The translations under genes and the position numbers were made by a program. Of a DNA stretch of 64,000 nucleotides, positions 39,604 through 48,544 are shown piece after piece; the stretch's first letter is position 1, and the number at the start of each line of letters is the position of its first letter. The stretch spans positions 5,642,001-5,706,000 of the forward strand of contig NZ_CP021354.1 of assembly GCF_003130705.1 (NCBI RefSeq), read 5' to 3'. A model generated the notes under the pieces. That model was not told the DNA's origin. It saw only the letters and a program-made list of their open reading frames with translations, and did not search any database. The DNA is from Rhodococcus oxybenzonivorans. Lineage in GTDB: Bacteria > Actinomycetota > Actinomycetes > Mycobacteriales > Mycobacteriaceae.

Positions 39604-40062
39604 TCAGCGCACCTTCGGCGTCTTCCTCGTGCTCACAGCGATCCGATTCCAGGCATTGATCGTGAGAATCAGTGAGATGAGCTGAGCCAGCTCGGCCTCG
39701 TCGAAATATTCCTCGGCCTGCTCATACACCGAGTCGGGGACGAATCCGTCGGTCAACACCGTGATCGACTCGGCCAAGGCGAACGCCGCCCGCTCCTTCT
39801 CGGTGTACAGGCCGTGCGCCTCCTCCCAGGCGTTGAGGAGAAACAGCTTCTGTTCACTCACCCCGATCTTCCTGGCGTCGGCAGTGTGCATGTCGATGCA
39901 CCACGCGCAGTGGTTGATCTGGGAACACCGGGTGAGTACCAGCTCGACCAGCTCGGGGTCGAGTTCCTGACGAGCCGCGGCGTCGAGGGCGATCATTGCC
40001 TTGTATACGGCGGGCGCCTTCTTCGCGATGTCGACCCGCGTCTTACGTTCCGTTGTGGTCAT
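39604..40062 (-). CDS. AhpD/carboxymuconolactone-decarboxylase-like protein
   Basis: The 152-aa protein carries the alkylhydroperoxidase-like redox motif HCAWCIDMHTADARKIG (CxxC plus His), so it is probably a thiol-disulfide active enzyme rather than a lactone decarboxylase. The all-helical fold would trimerise or hexamerise. ATG at 40060-40062, with CATAGT at 40071-40076 (minus strand) only 8 bases upstream, so translation may be leaderless. Divergent from the MocR-like gene; such regulator-target pairs are often functionally linked. Confidence 0.87.
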   Translation of the reverse strand: MTTTERKTRVDIAKKAPAVYKAMIALDAAARQELDPELVELVLTRCSQINHCAWCIDMHTADARKIGVSEQKLFLLNAWEEAHGLYTEKERAAFALAESITVLTDGFVPDSVYEQAEEYFDEAELAQLISLILTINAWNRIAVSTRKTPKVR

Positions 40063-40111
40063 ACGACAAGACTATGCGCCCAGTAGCCCAGGTTCGTGGT
40101 TCAATCCGGTC

Positions 40112-41521
40112 ATGGAAAGTTGGGCCAATTCGGGCGTGGGACGGGATCTCCACCTCGACATGGTGTCCTCGTCCGGCACTCCTTCGACCACGCCGCGCGC
40201 CGACCTGGTCGCGGCGCTGCGCACGGCGATTCGTTCGGGCCGACTCCTGCCCGGCACCGTCCTGCCACCGTCGCGCACCCTGGCGGCCGATCTCGGTCTC
40301 GCACGCAACACGGTGGCAGGCGCGTACGCCGAGCTCGTCGCCGAAGGCTGGCTCACTGCACGCCAGGGTTCGGGCACCCGGGTGGCGGACCGCGCCCGAA
40401 AGCCGCAGCAAACCCCCCGCATGCGTCGGGGCGTCCCGCCTCCACCACCGATGAGTCTGATGCCCGGCTCCCCCGATGTCGCAGAGTTCCCGCGAACCGC
40501 CTGGACAACCGCGGCGCGACGCGCCCTGACAGCGGCACCCCATGACGCGTTCGGTCCCGGCGACCCACGGGGACGGATCGAATTACGCCGCGCCGTAGCC
40601 GAATACGTCACCCGCACGCGCGGCGTCCGCGCCGACCCGGAGTCCGTGGTGGTGAGCGCGGGTTCCGGACACGGATTGTGGCTGCTCGCCCGCGCACTCG
40701 GCGGCCCGATCGGAGTGGAGAGTTACGGGTTACATCTGCACCGCGCACTCCTCCGTGACGCCGGGGTGGCCACCGTTCCGTTGGCACTCGACGATTTGGG
40801 CGCTCACCCGCCCGATGTGACAGGCCAATCTCTCACCGCGGCACTCGTCACGCCGGCGCACCAGTTCCCGACCGGTGGCCCGCTGCACCCCAGTCGGAGA
40901 ACCGCTTTCGTGGACTGGGCGAGCAGTACCGGCGCGGTGGTGATCGAAGACGATTACGACGGTGAATTCCGCTACGACCGACAGCCCGTCGGTGCGCTCC
41001 AAGGTCTGGCGCCCGAGCACGTGGTGTATCTCGGCACCGTGAGCAAAAGCCTGTCTCCCGCGGTGCGCGTGGGCTGGATGGTGCTCCCCGATCGGCTGAT
41101 CGACGACGTACTGGCGGTCAAGGGCGACTACGAAAGGTGGGTCAGCGCTACAGAACAGCTCACCCTCGCCGAGTTCATCGGGTGTGGCGGGCTCGATCGG
41201 CACGTCCGTCGGATGCGCACCCTGTACCGCCGACGCCGCGACACCCTGGTTGCCACCCTGGCATCTCGCGCACCGCACGTGCACGTCGCCGGCATCGCGG
41301 CCGGATTGCACGCCGTACTCGAACTTCCAGCAGGAACGGAAGAGGCCACGGTGGCACGCGCCGAGGCGCTGGGTCTGGCCGTCATCGGTCTGCGCACGTT
41401 CCGCCATCCGGATGCCGAAGACGATCGGCCGGACGGTCTCGTCGTCGGCTACAGCACACCGTCGTCCGCGCGCTTCGCCGCCACACTCGACGCACTGTGC
41501 CTGGCGCTGCCCACCCGTTGA
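40112..41521 (+). CDS. MocR/PdxR-type GntR regulator with aminotransferase domain
   Basis: This 469-aa transcription factor has a GntR winged helix at residues about 20-95 (LRTAIRSGRLLPGTVLPPSR, LGLARNTVAGAYAELVAEGW) joined to a fold-type I aminotransferase-like domain. The PLP-binding lysine is in LGTVSKSLSPAVRVGW, and EDDYDGEFRYD is typical of MocR proteins. Relatives activate vitamin B6 or GABA genes. Here the divergent AhpD-like gene is the natural target. ATG start at 40112 after a 49-base intergenic gap, probably leaderless. No transaminase activity is implied. Confidence 0.9.
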   Translation: MESWANSGVGRDLHLDMVSSSGTPSTTPRADLVAALRTAIRSGRLLPGTVLPPSRTLAADLGLARNTVAGAYAELVAEGWLTARQGSGTRVADRARKPQQTPRMRRGVPPPPPMSLMPGSPDVAEFPRTAWTTAARRALTAAPHDAFGPGDPRGRIELRRAVAEYVTRTRGVRADPESVVVSAGSGHGLWLLARALGGPIGVESYGLHLHRALLRDAGVATVPLALDDLGAHPPDVTGQSLTAALVTPAHQFPTGGPLHPSRRTAFVDWASSTGAVVIEDDYDGEFRYDRQPVGALQGLAPEHVVYLGTVSKSLSPAVRVGWMVLPDRLIDDVLAVKGDYERWVSATEQLTLAEFIGCGGLDRHVRRMRTLYRRRRDTLVATLASRAPHVHVAGIAAGLHAVLELPAGTEEATVARAEALGLAVIGLRTFRHPDAEDDRPDGLVVGYSTPSSARFAATLDALCLALPTR

Positions 41522-41563
41522 GCGCATTTCCTATAGGACTAGTCGGAATGCGAGTCTTCCGGT

Positions 41564-41569
41564 TACAGT
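41564..41569 (+). promoter_or_regulatory. -10 element driving the leader peptide and osmC-metY
   Basis: TACAGT lies 7 bases before the GTG of the leader ORF, so the mRNA probably begins at the start codon. A perfect palindrome GACTAGTC (41537-41544) covers the expected -35 region and may be a regulator site. Confidence 0.5.
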
Positions 41570-41576
41570 CTGTTCC

Positions 41577-41675
41577 GTGACCGACTTCCACGCGATCGAT
41601 TCCGGCGAGCTGCTGACGCGGCGCCGCCATGTCGATTTCGCGTTGGTGTGTACCTCAGGGTGTCCGAGTCTCTGA
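41577..41675 (+). CDS. Cysteine-containing leader peptide upstream of osmC-metY
   Basis: This 32-codon ORF starts at GTG 41577 and ends at TGA 41673-41675. Its C-terminal half, LLTRRRHVDFALVCTSGCPSL, matches the pattern of actinobacterial sulfur leader peptides (LTRRRHVD followed by Cys codons). The Cys codons are 25 and 29 of 32. In mycobacteria such leaderless cysteine-rich ORFs act as cysteine-responsive attenuators: stalled ribosomes at Cys codons allow expression of the genes downstream. Here the downstream genes are a peroxidase-type OsmC protein and the sulfhydrylase MetY, which fits. A GC hairpin (41686-41713) lies between the leader and osmC. Confidence 0.7.
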   Translation: MTDFHAIDSGELLTRRRHVDFALVCTSGCPSL

Positions 41676-41685
41676 TCGGACTCAT

Positions 41686-41713
41686 CCCGGCGTGACATTT
41701 TTCCTCCGCCGGG
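41686..41713 (+). terminator. Possible attenuator hairpin after the leader peptide
   Basis: Perfect 7-bp arms CCCGGCG/CGCCGGG (41686-41692 and 41707-41713) with a 14-base T-rich loop sit between the leader stop and the osmC ribosome site. It could take part in cysteine-dependent attenuation; no U-tract follows the 3' arm. Confidence 0.35.
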
Positions 41714-41748
41714 CCAATCCCGTACACCCTCCGTTCGAAGGATTCGCC

Positions 41749-42285
41749 ATGTCTGCCACCGATACCGCGTCACTGTCACACCTGTCGTCCGTCATCGCCG
41801 CCACCTCCGACGCCGTCTCCCAGAATCCCGCCAACGCCCAGGTCGTGTTCCGCGCGTCCGCCCAGGCGCACGACGCTGTGGCCAGCACAGTCACCCTCGG
41901 CAAGTACAGCGTCGAGGTGGACGAACCGCCCGCGCTCGGTGGTGACAACGCCGCCGCCAACCCCGTCGAGTACTACCTCGCGTCGCTGCTGTCGTGCCAG
42001 GTGGTCACCTACCGCTTCTGGGCCGACAAGCTCGGAATCCGAGTGGACGACATCTCCGCCCGGGCCGAGGGAGATCTCGACGTGCGTGGGTTCTTCGGCT
42101 TCGACGAGTCCGTCCGTGCCGGGTTCGGCGAAGTGCGCGTCGTCGTGACACTGACCGGCCCGGAATCGCGGGAGCGCTACCGCGAGCTGCAGGAAGCGGT
42201 AGATGCACACTGCCCCGTCCTCGACCTCACCCGCAATTCGACCCCGGTCCACACCGTGGTCGAAACACTCACCAGCGAAAACTGA
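41749..42285 (+). CDS. OsmC/Ohr-family protein
   Basis: This 178-aa member of the OsmC superfamily has the conserved peroxidatic region VEYYLASLLSCQVVTYRFWADKLG (resolving-type Cys near residue 85) and a second Cys near the C-terminus (AVDAHCPVLDLTRNS), the typical two-Cys arrangement. Such proteins reduce organic hydroperoxides or bind sulfur compounds. ATG at 41749 with GAAGGA upstream. It is followed by metY after 40 bases and preceded by the cysteine leader peptide, so a role in sulfur/thiol stress is likely. Confidence 0.88.
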   Translation: MSATDTASLSHLSSVIAATSDAVSQNPANAQVVFRASAQAHDAVASTVTLGKYSVEVDEPPALGGDNAAANPVEYYLASLLSCQVVTYRFWADKLGIRVDDISARAEGDLDVRGFFGFDESVRAGFGEVRVVVTLTGPESRERYRELQEAVDAHCPVLDLTRNSTPVHTVVETLTSEN

Positions 42286-42325
42286 TTCACCACATCCACC
42301 TCACCGAATTCGGAGTACACCACTC

Positions 42326-43627
42326 GTGACCGAGAGCATCGACCCCAGCATCAACTGGTCGTTCGAGACGAAGCAGATCCACGCCGGGCAGACGTCCGAC
42401 GCCACCACGAAGGCGCGGGCACTGCCGATCTACCAGACCACCTCGTACACCTTCGACAACACCGATCATGCTGCCGCACTGTTCGGTCTGGCCGAGCCGG
42501 GCAACATCTACACCCGCATCATGAACCCCACCCAGGACGCCGTCGAGCAGCGCATCGCCGCACTCGAGGGGGGCGTCGCCGCGCTGCTGCTGTCCTCCGG
42601 GCAGGCCGCGGAGACCTTCGCGATCCTGAACCTCGCCGAGGCCGGGGACCACATCGTCTCCAGCCCATACCTGTACGGCGGCACCTACAATCTCTTCCAC
42701 TACACGTTGCCCAAGCTGGGCATCGCGGTGTCGTTCGTCGAGGATCCCGACGACCTCGAGCAGTGGGCGTCGGCCGTCCGACCGAACACCAGGGCGTTCT
42801 ACGGCGAGACCATCGCCAACCCCAAGAATCACATCCTCGATCTGCCCGGGATCTCGAAGGTCGCGCACGACAACGGCCTTCCGCTGATCGTCGACAACAC
42901 GGTGGCCACGCCGTACCTGCTCCAGCCGTTGAAGCACGGGGCCGACATCGTCGTGCATTCGGCCACCAAGTACCTCGGCGGGCACGGCACGGCGATCGCC
43001 GGCGTGATCGTCGACGGTGGCACCTTCGACTGGACCCAGGGTCGGCACCCGAACTTCACCACCCCCGACCCCAGCTACCACGGTGTCGTCTTCGCCGATC
43101 TGGGTGCTCCCGCATTTGCACTGAAGGCGCGCGTGCAGTTGCTGCGCGACCTCGGTTCCGCGGTGGCCCCGTTCAACGCGTTCCTCATCGCTCAGGGCAT
43201 CGAAACGCTGAGCCTGCGTCTCGAACGGCATGTGGCCAATGCCCAGAAGGTCGCCGAATACCTCGAAGCCCGTAGCGAGGTGACGACGGTGGCCTACGCC
43301 GGTCTCGCGTCTTCACCCTGGCACGAGCGCGCACAGCAGCTGACCCCCAAGGGAGCCGGCGCCATCGTGACGTTCGAACTCGCCGGGGGCGTCGACGCCG
43401 GTAAGAAGTTCGTCAATGCGCTCACCCTGCACAGCCATGTCGCCAACATCGGTGACGTGCGTTCCCTGGTGATCCATCCCGCGTCCACCACGCATTCGCA
43501 GTTGACTCCGGAGGAGCAGCTCGCCGCCGGGGTCACGCCCGGGCTGGTCCGCCTGGCTGTGGGCATCGAAGGTATCGACGACATCCTGGCCGACCTCGAC
43601 GCCGGGTTTGCCGCAGCGGGCGTCTGA
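42326..43627 (+). CDS. metY: O-acetylhomoserine sulfhydrylase (Cys/Met metabolism PLP enzyme)
   Basis: This enzyme joins O-acetylhomoserine with sulfide to make homocysteine in methionine synthesis. The 433-aa protein is in the long subclass typical of MetY. It begins with [12 protein letters not shown], contains [20 protein letters not shown], the Tyr/Arg phosphate site YTRIMNPT, and the PLP lysine in [19 protein letters not shown] start at 42326 with GGAG upstream. It shares an operon with osmC under the cysteine leader. A strong terminator follows at 43639. The mycobacterial name for the same enzyme is MetC. Confidence 0.93.
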   Translation: MTESIDPSINWSFETKQIHAGQTSDATTKARALPIYQTTSYTFDNTDHAAALFGLAEPGNIYTRIMNPTQDAVEQRIAALEGGVAALLLSSGQAAETFAILNLAEAGDHIVSSPYLYGGTYNLFHYTLPKLGIAVSFVEDPDDLEQWASAVRPNTRAFYGETIANPKNHILDLPGISKVAHDNGLPLIVDNTVATPYLLQPLKHGADIVVHSATKYLGGHGTAIAGVIVDGGTFDWTQGRHPNFTTPDPSYHGVVFADLGAPAFALKARVQLLRDLGSAVAPFNAFLIAQGIETLSLRLERHVANAQKVAEYLEARSEVTTVAYAGLASSPWHERAQQLTPKGAGAIVTFELAGGVDAGKKFVNALTLHSHVANIGDVRSLVIHPASTTHSQLTPEEQLAAGVTPGLVRLAVGIEGIDDILADLDAGFAAAGV

Positions 43628-43638
43628 TTGGGAAGACG

Positions 43639-43672
43639 AGAGGGCGCGGGGCTGCTCGGCCCCGCACCCTCT
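43639..43672. terminator. Bidirectional terminator between metY and the kinase gene
   Basis: A 14-bp inverted repeat with one mismatch (arms 43639-43652 and 43659-43672; AGAGGGC...GCACCCTCT) and a 6-base loop lies 12 bases after the metY stop. TTG follows on the plus strand. The genes on either side converge. Confidence 0.7.
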
Positions 43673-43704
43673 TGCGTCAGATCATCCGACGCTCGTACCG
43701 ACGA

Positions 43705-46011
43705 TCACTCGTGCCGGGGTACGCCCGACACCACGCGGGAAAGTGCGTGTAAGTCATCCGTCAGCAGGCGAAACAGCCAGTACGCCGCGACGAACGCGAA
43801 GACACTTCCGACGCACAGCACACGGAGCGCGACCACCACGTGCGGTAGGTCTTCCGCGGGAATGAACGTTGCACCCGCGACACCGAGCAACGGCACCGCG
43901 GCGGCCGCGGCCAGGAAGAACATGCTGCGCCGACCCAGCCGGTGCAGCATGCGGGCGTCGGCAGCACTGATCTCCCCGTGCGGCAGGAAGACCGGGTACA
44001 GGCAGCGGACGGCATAGAAGTTGACGAAGAAGAACGGATAGACGACGGCGATGGCGCCGCAGACCAGTTGTGCGGCCGTGAAGTGGACAACCGTATTCCA
44101 CGGCACCTCACTTCCACTGATCTGCAACGTGGCCGGGACGATGATGCCGGTCACCGCCCACAGTCCGAGACACAGTAGGGCGCATCGTTGTCCGAGCAGC
44201 AGGGTGTCTTTGCGGGCGCGGGCGAGGTGGCCGCCGTCATACGCCTTTCCCTTCCGAAGCCCACCGGCCACCGTGGTCAGATACAGCGTCATAGAGACGG
44301 TGCCCACAACCCCGATCACAAAGGCCGTGGCGTAGTCGATTCGCGTGATGCGCTCGAAACTGCTCTGCGCGGTGGGCGGTAGCTTGCTGATGATCAGCGT
44401 GGTGTTGTGTTGATAGCTGTACAAAATTGCCAGGAGATTCGGTACGGCGATGGCGAGGAACATGATCGGGTGCGTCCACCGCCGCATCCGCAACCGCCAA
44501 CTTCCCGGTGGTGGATCGACGAGATCGCGGGCGTGGGCATCGAGACACACGTCGAACTGTTGGGACATTTCGGCTCCGGTGGAGAACCGATCCGCCGGCT
44601 CGGGCTCGAGCGACTTCAGCAGCACTCGCCGCAACGCGCTCGGGCAGTCGGCCGGCAGGTCCGCGATCGCGGGTTCGTGACGGCCGCGGCGTCGTTCGAG
44701 CATCGCGTCGAGGGTGGTGCGATCTCCGGGCGGGTGCGTTCCCAGTTCCGCGTCGGTGTCACCGGACGGCGTGTCGTCGAAAGGCTTACGTCCGGTGAGC
44801 AGTTCCCACAGCACCACGGCAAGCGAGTACAAATCACTTCGGGTGTCGAGGTCTGCCGCGGTCCCCGGCCGATCTGGATGGATCGCCTCGAGCTGCTCCG
44901 GCGACATGTACGCGAGTGAACCACCGAAGTACGCGACCGGGCTGGTCCCGGGAAGAGTCTCGCTGAAGCTGATGTTGAAATCGGCCAGCTTGGGGACGCC
45001 CTCTGCCGTCAGCAGCACGTTGGCGGGCTTGATGTCCCGGTGTAGAACACCGTGTTTGCCGGCGTAGTCGAGGGCCTCGGCCAATCGGCGGCCCAGCCAC
45101 GCCACGGTCTCCGGCCACGACAGAGCTGCGACTTCCTCACGTACCCGGGATTCACTGGGCCGTATCTCGCCCTTGCTGACCAACTCCCGATCGACTGCCT
45201 CCAGCAGCAGAAGTCCGGTACGCAGGCCGGGCGCCGTCTCGCGCACTCGCGCGACCACCCCGAGCAACGTGCCACCCGGCACATACTGCATGTACAGCAA
45301 TCGCAGCATTCGATCGGCGAGGAGGCGCTGATCGAAGACCCGGACGATGTAGTCGTGATCGAACTGGGCGAGGGTTTGCGGCTCGGTTCCGTGGTCCTCG
45401 GAAATCTTCACCGCGACCAGTCGTTGCATCGACCGCTGACGGGCGAGGAAGACCCGGGCAAACGCTCCTCGCCCCAGGACCGTCATCAAGTCGAAGTCGT
45501 CGACCCGCTGCCCGACGTCGAGATCGCCGAGTTCCGTACTCCTCGGGGGCGGCGCCGCGGAGGTGTGTTCGAGGTGGTGAATCGAGGTGCTGTGGTACTC
45601 GCCGGTGCTCAGCAATTTTTCGAGTTCGTCGGCCTGCGCCGGAAACGTCCGCGTGTATTCCGAGGCGTCGACCGGCTGACCGCTACGCCTGCGTAGATGG
45701 AATTCCTCGTAGATCAAGTCTGGCGGTAACGGCCACCTGCCGAGCTCGGGAAGCTCGTCGCGGTACTCGGCCAGCCGCTTCGGGTGGTCGCCGCGGAGCC
45801 ACCGCTTTTCCAGGTCGACCTTGATCAACTCGATCAGCGACACCCTGCGCAGCGCCGGATCAGCGGGCAGGTAATCGGTGAGGTCCGGAGCGGGGCCGGA
45901 CGACTCCCACGCTGCCGTGAATCGCCCGACGATGTCGCCGACCGCGGTCGACTGTGGCGGCGGGCCGCTGGACACCGTCGCTTCCGGTGTCGGTCGGACC
46001 AAGCGCGTCAC
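43705..46011 (-). CDS. Membrane Ser/Thr protein kinase with unusual N-terminal and C-terminal domains
   Basis: In this 768-aa protein residues 25-135 form a conserved module, including LIELIKVDLEKRWLRGDHPK and then YRDELPEL, that I associate with kinases of Planctomycetes and myxobacteria rather than with PknA/B-type actinobacterial enzymes. The kinase domain is at 173-490: glycine loop LGRGAFARVF, Lys202, catalytic HRDIKPAN (Asp326), then D-F-N at 344-346 in place of DFG, and SPEQLE. From residue 512 to the end there are about six hydrophobic helices, and no extracellular PASTA or NHL domain. The GTG start at 46009-46011 gives the family N-terminus. It is probably active, since the metal-binding Asp is kept. 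Neighbours give no clue to its targets. Confidence 0.88.
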   Translation of the reverse strand: MTRLVRPTPEATVSSGPPPQSTAVGDIVGRFTAAWESSGPAPDLTDYLPADPALRRVSLIELIKVDLEKRWLRGDHPKRLAEYRDELPELGRWPLPPDLIYEEFHLRRRSGQPVDASEYTRTFPAQADELEKLLSTGEYHSTSIHHLEHTSAAPPPRSTELGDLDVGQRVDDFDLMTVLGRGAFARVFLARQRSMQRLVAVKISEDHGTEPQTLAQFDHDYIVRVFDQRLLADRMLRLLYMQYVPGGTLLGVVARVRETAPGLRTGLLLLEAVDRELVSKGEIRPSESRVREEVAALSWPETVAWLGRRLAEALDYAGKHGVLHRDIKPANVLLTAEGVPKLADFNISFSETLPGTSPVAYFGGSLAYMSPEQLEAIHPDRPGTAADLDTRSDLYSLAVVLWELLTGRKPFDDTPSGDTDAELGTHPPGDRTTLDAMLERRRGRHEPAIADLPADCPSALRRVLLKSLEPEPADRFSTGAEMSQQFDVCLDAHARDLVDPPPGSWRLRMRRWTHPIMFLAIAVPNLLAILYSYQHNTTLIISKLPPTAQSSFERITRIDYATAFVIGVVGTVSMTLYLTTVAGGLRKGKAYDGGHLARARKDTLLLGQRCALLCLGLWAVTGIIVPATLQISGSEVPWNTVVHFTAAQLVCGAIAVVYPFFFVNFYAVRCLYPVFLPHGEISAADARMLHRLGRRSMFFLAAAAAVPLLGVAGATFIPAEDLPHVVVALRVLCVGSVFAFVAAYWLFRLLTDDLHALSRVVSGVPRHE

Positions 46012-46091
46012 AAGCTTCTCGGACGCTAGCGGTCGTTCCGTGAACCTCGCCCGGAGAACATGCAGACCATGGTAGCTCGACGATCCCCGTG

Positions 46092-46787
46092 CTACTGCAG
46101 TTCGGAAACGGGGGTGGTGAGGTCGATGTGGACGCCGATGCCCTGCAAATTTCCGTGCAGCACCTGCCAGATCGACACCTCGAGGAACTGCGCCACCGCG
46201 TCACTGCCCAGTGTCGACTGCGGATTGCTCAGCCATCGGTTGACGCTCGCATCCACCAGTCCCACCAATCCGAAGGCCAGCGGCTCCGCAAGATCTGCGT
46301 TGTCTGCCACCTTCTCCAGCACGGCCGCCAGCAGGCCGGCGAGCTGGAGTGCGATGGCAGTCTTCGTCCCGGTCACGACACGCGAACCGGTAGTGCGCCT
46401 GCTCGGCGACCCGGTGCCGAGGAATTGGTGCAGACGGGGAAATTCGACGATCCACGCCAGGTACGTCTCCACGGCCCGCGCGATGGCTTCACCTACCGTC
46501 CCCTCCGGGGTCAGCGTCGGCGCCAGATCTGCCATCAGACGTTCGATGATGCGTCCGCGGAGCTGCTCGTCGAGGTCGCCCCGGTCGGTGAAGATGCGGT
46601 AGACCACCGATCGTGGGACGTCGGCGCGCTGCGCGATCTGCTGCACCCCGACGTCGGGGCCGTCCTCGTTGATGGCATCCATCGCGGCATCGAGAATCCG
46701 GCTTCGGCGTTCCGCCTTGTGATCCTCCCAGCGGGTGGCGCGACCGTCCCCGGGGGGCGAGGTGGCGGTGTCGACTTTGTCCGGCAT
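46092..46787 (-). CDS. TetR-family regulator of the branched-acyl-CoA cluster
   Basis: The 231-aa protein has a helix-turn-helix at residues about 25-70 (RSRILDAAMDAINEDGPDVG, then IAQRADVPRSVVYRIFTDRG) and a ligand domain that ends NLQGIGVHIDLTTPVSELQ. It starts at ATG 46785-46787; an in-frame GTG at 46805 would add six residues. It is divergent from the six-gene catabolic operon starting at 46883, and two 18-base repeats lie between, so it most likely represses that operon until an acyl-CoA appears. It differs from KstR/KstR2, and no KstR box is seen. Confidence 0.85.
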   Translation of the reverse strand: MPDKVDTATSPPGDGRATRWEDHKAERRSRILDAAMDAINEDGPDVGVQQIAQRADVPRSVVYRIFTDRGDLDEQLRGRIIERLMADLAPTLTPEGTVGEAIARAVETYLAWIVEFPRLHQFLGTGSPSRRTTGSRVVTGTKTAIALQLAGLLAAVLEKVADNADLAEPLAFGLVGLVDASVNRWLSNPQSTLGSDAVAQFLEVSIWQVLHGNLQGIGVHIDLTTPVSELQ

Positions 46788-46817
46788 CCGCCATACGTTA
46801 CTCACCACGTAGTTGAC

Positions 46818-46862
46818 TGGACAGCACGTCTCACATACTTTTGGTGGACAGCGTGTCACACA
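46818..46862. promoter_or_regulatory. Tandem imperfect repeats in the tetR/thiolase promoter
   Basis: Two copies of an 18-base element, tggacagcacgtctcaca (46818-46835) and tggacagcgtgtcacaca (46845-46862), differ at three positions and are 27 bases apart. The second contains a GACA-N3-TGTC palindrome. This is the likely binding region for the divergent TetR protein. Confidence 0.5.
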
Positions 46863-46882
46863 CACATTTCTCAGGAGCCGCA

Positions 46883-48067
46883 ATGGGTAACAGGGTGTTC
46901 GTGGTCGGAGTCGGGATGACAAAGTTCGAGAAGCCCGGCGCACGCGAATGGGACTATCCGGACATGGCGCGGGAGGCCGGCGGCAAGGCCCTGGCCGATG
47001 CCGGAATCGACTATCCGCTCGTCGAGCAGGCGTACGTGGGGTATGTGTACGGCGAGTCGACGTCGGGGCAGCGCGCCGTCTACGAACTCGGCCTCACCGG
47101 CATCCCGATCGTCAACGTCAACAACAACTGCTCGACGGGGTCGACCGCCCTGTTCCTCGCCACGTCGGCGATCAGGAGCGGCCAGGTCGACTGCGCACTG
47201 GCACTCGGCTTCGAGAAGATGCAGGCCGGTTCGCTCGGGTCCACATACGACGATCGCGAACAGCCGATGATGCGCCACCTCCTCGCGCTCGCGGAACTGC
47301 AGGAGTTCGCGATGCCGCCCGCGCCGTACATGTTCGGTGCAGCCGGTAAGGAGCACATGGAGCGATATGGCACCACCGCGGAACAGTTCGCCAGAATCGG
47401 CGTCAAGAACCACCGCCACTCGCAGAACAACCCCTACGCCCAGTTCCAGGACGAGTACACGCTCGACCAGATCCTCGACTCCAAGCAGATCTACGGTCCC
47501 CTCACCAAGTTGCAGTGCTCCCCGACGTCCGACGGCTCCGGCGCGGTGATCGTGGCCAGTGAAGACTTCGTCGAGAAGCACGACCTCGCCGGTCAGGCCG
47601 TCGAGATCGTCGGGCAGTCGATGGTGACCGATCTCCCCAGCACGTTCGAGGACAGGAGTGCAATCAGCCTGGTCGGTGCAGACATGACCCGCACGGCCGC
47701 CGCTCGCGTCTACGAGCAGGCCGGGATCGGTCCCGAAGACATCGACGTCATCGAACTGCACGACTGCTTCTCCACCAACGAATTGCTCACCTACGAGGCG
47801 CTCGGTCTCTGCGCCGAGGGCGAGGGCGGCAAACTCGTCGACAACGACGACACCACGTATGGCGGACGCTGGGTGGTCAACCCGTCCGGCGGTCTGATTT
47901 CCAAGGGACACCCGCTGGGCGCCACCGGACTCGCCCAATGCAGCGAACTCACCTGGCAGCTCAGGGGAACCGCCGACGCACGGCAGGTCGACGGCGCGAG
48001 CGTCGCTCTCCAGCACAACATCGGCCTCGGGGGCGCAGTAGTCGTCACCGCGTACCGCGCTCTCTGA
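46883..48067 (+). CDS. SCP2-type thiolase / lipid-transfer protein (Ltp)
   Basis: The 394-aa thiolase-fold enzyme of the SCP-x/Ltp family has nucleophile Cys83 in [14 protein letters not shown], a second catalytic region [11 protein letters not shown], and the His loop [11 protein letters not shown]. Members cleave 3-ketoacyl-CoA with branched chains, such as sterol side chains or pristanoyl-CoA; some act as aldolases. ATG at 46883 with AGGAG upstream is preferred over the open frame from 46841. It is the first gene of the operon running to 53666. Confidence 0.9.
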   Translation: MGNRVFVVGVGMTKFEKPGAREWDYPDMAREAGGKALADAGIDYPLVEQAYVGYVYGESTSGQRAVYELGLTGIPIVNVNNNCSTGSTALFLATSAIRSGQVDCALALGFEKMQAGSLGSTYDDREQPMMRHLLALAELQEFAMPPAPYMFGAAGKEHMERYGTTAEQFARIGVKNHRHSQNNPYAQFQDEYTLDQILDSKQIYGPLTKLQCSPTSDGSGAVIVASEDFVEKHDLAGQAVEIVGQSMVTDLPSTFEDRSAISLVGADMTRTAAARVYEQAGIGPEDIDVIELHDCFSTNELLTYEALGLCAEGEGGKLVDNDDTTYGGRWVVNPSGGLISKGHPLGATGLAQCSELTWQLRGTADARQVDGASVALQHNIGLGGAVVVTAYRAL

Positions 48068-48107
48068 ACTCTTTCCTACCCACCTCGAACACACTTAGGA
48101 GTAACTC

Positions 48108-48539
48108 ATGGCTTCCGTTTCCGTCTCCGCTGCGCTTCCCGCCTCCCCCGACAAGGTGTGGGACGAGCTGTCCAACCTGTCCCGCTGGGAAGAGTGGCTC
48201 ACGATCCACCAGTCGTGGAAGAGCGAGGTCCCCGCCGAGGTGGCACTCGGATCGAAGTTCACCGAGGTGGTCTCCGTGATGGGCATGGCCAACAAGATCG
48301 AGTGGACCGTCACCGAGGTGCAGGTGCCCGAAATGGTGAAGATCTCCGGCACCGGCATGGCGGGTGTCACCGTCGAATTCACGCTGAAGGTCGAGCCGGA
48401 CGGTGCCGGATCCAAGGCAATCATCGACGCAAGCTTCACCGGCACGATGATCGTCGGCCCCATCGGCAAGGCCGTCGCCAAGAATGCGAAGGCGGACCTG
48501 GAGGCATCCCTGGCCGGGTTCGCCGACATGGTGGGTTGA
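48108..48539 (+). CDS. SRPBCC-family protein (Rv0910-like)
   Basis: The 143-aa START/polyketide-cyclase-like fold protein has ALPASPDKVWDELSNLSRWEEW at the N-terminus, the typical helix-grip pattern, then a C-terminal helix (VAKNAKADLEASLAGFADMV). Homologues are annotated as the toxin of a Rv0909-Rv0910 type pair, but no antitoxin-like gene is beside it. Sitting between the thiolase and the MaoC gene, it is more likely a hydrophobic ligand or acyl-CoA carrier for the pathway. ATG at 48108 with TAGGAG upstream. Confidence 0.8.
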   Translation: MASVSVSAALPASPDKVWDELSNLSRWEEWLTIHQSWKSEVPAEVALGSKFTEVVSVMGMANKIEWTVTEVQVPEMVKISGTGMAGVTVEFTLKVEPDGAGSKAIIDASFTGTMIVGPIGKAVAKNAKADLEASLAGFADMVG

Positions 48540-48544
48540 TCCGT

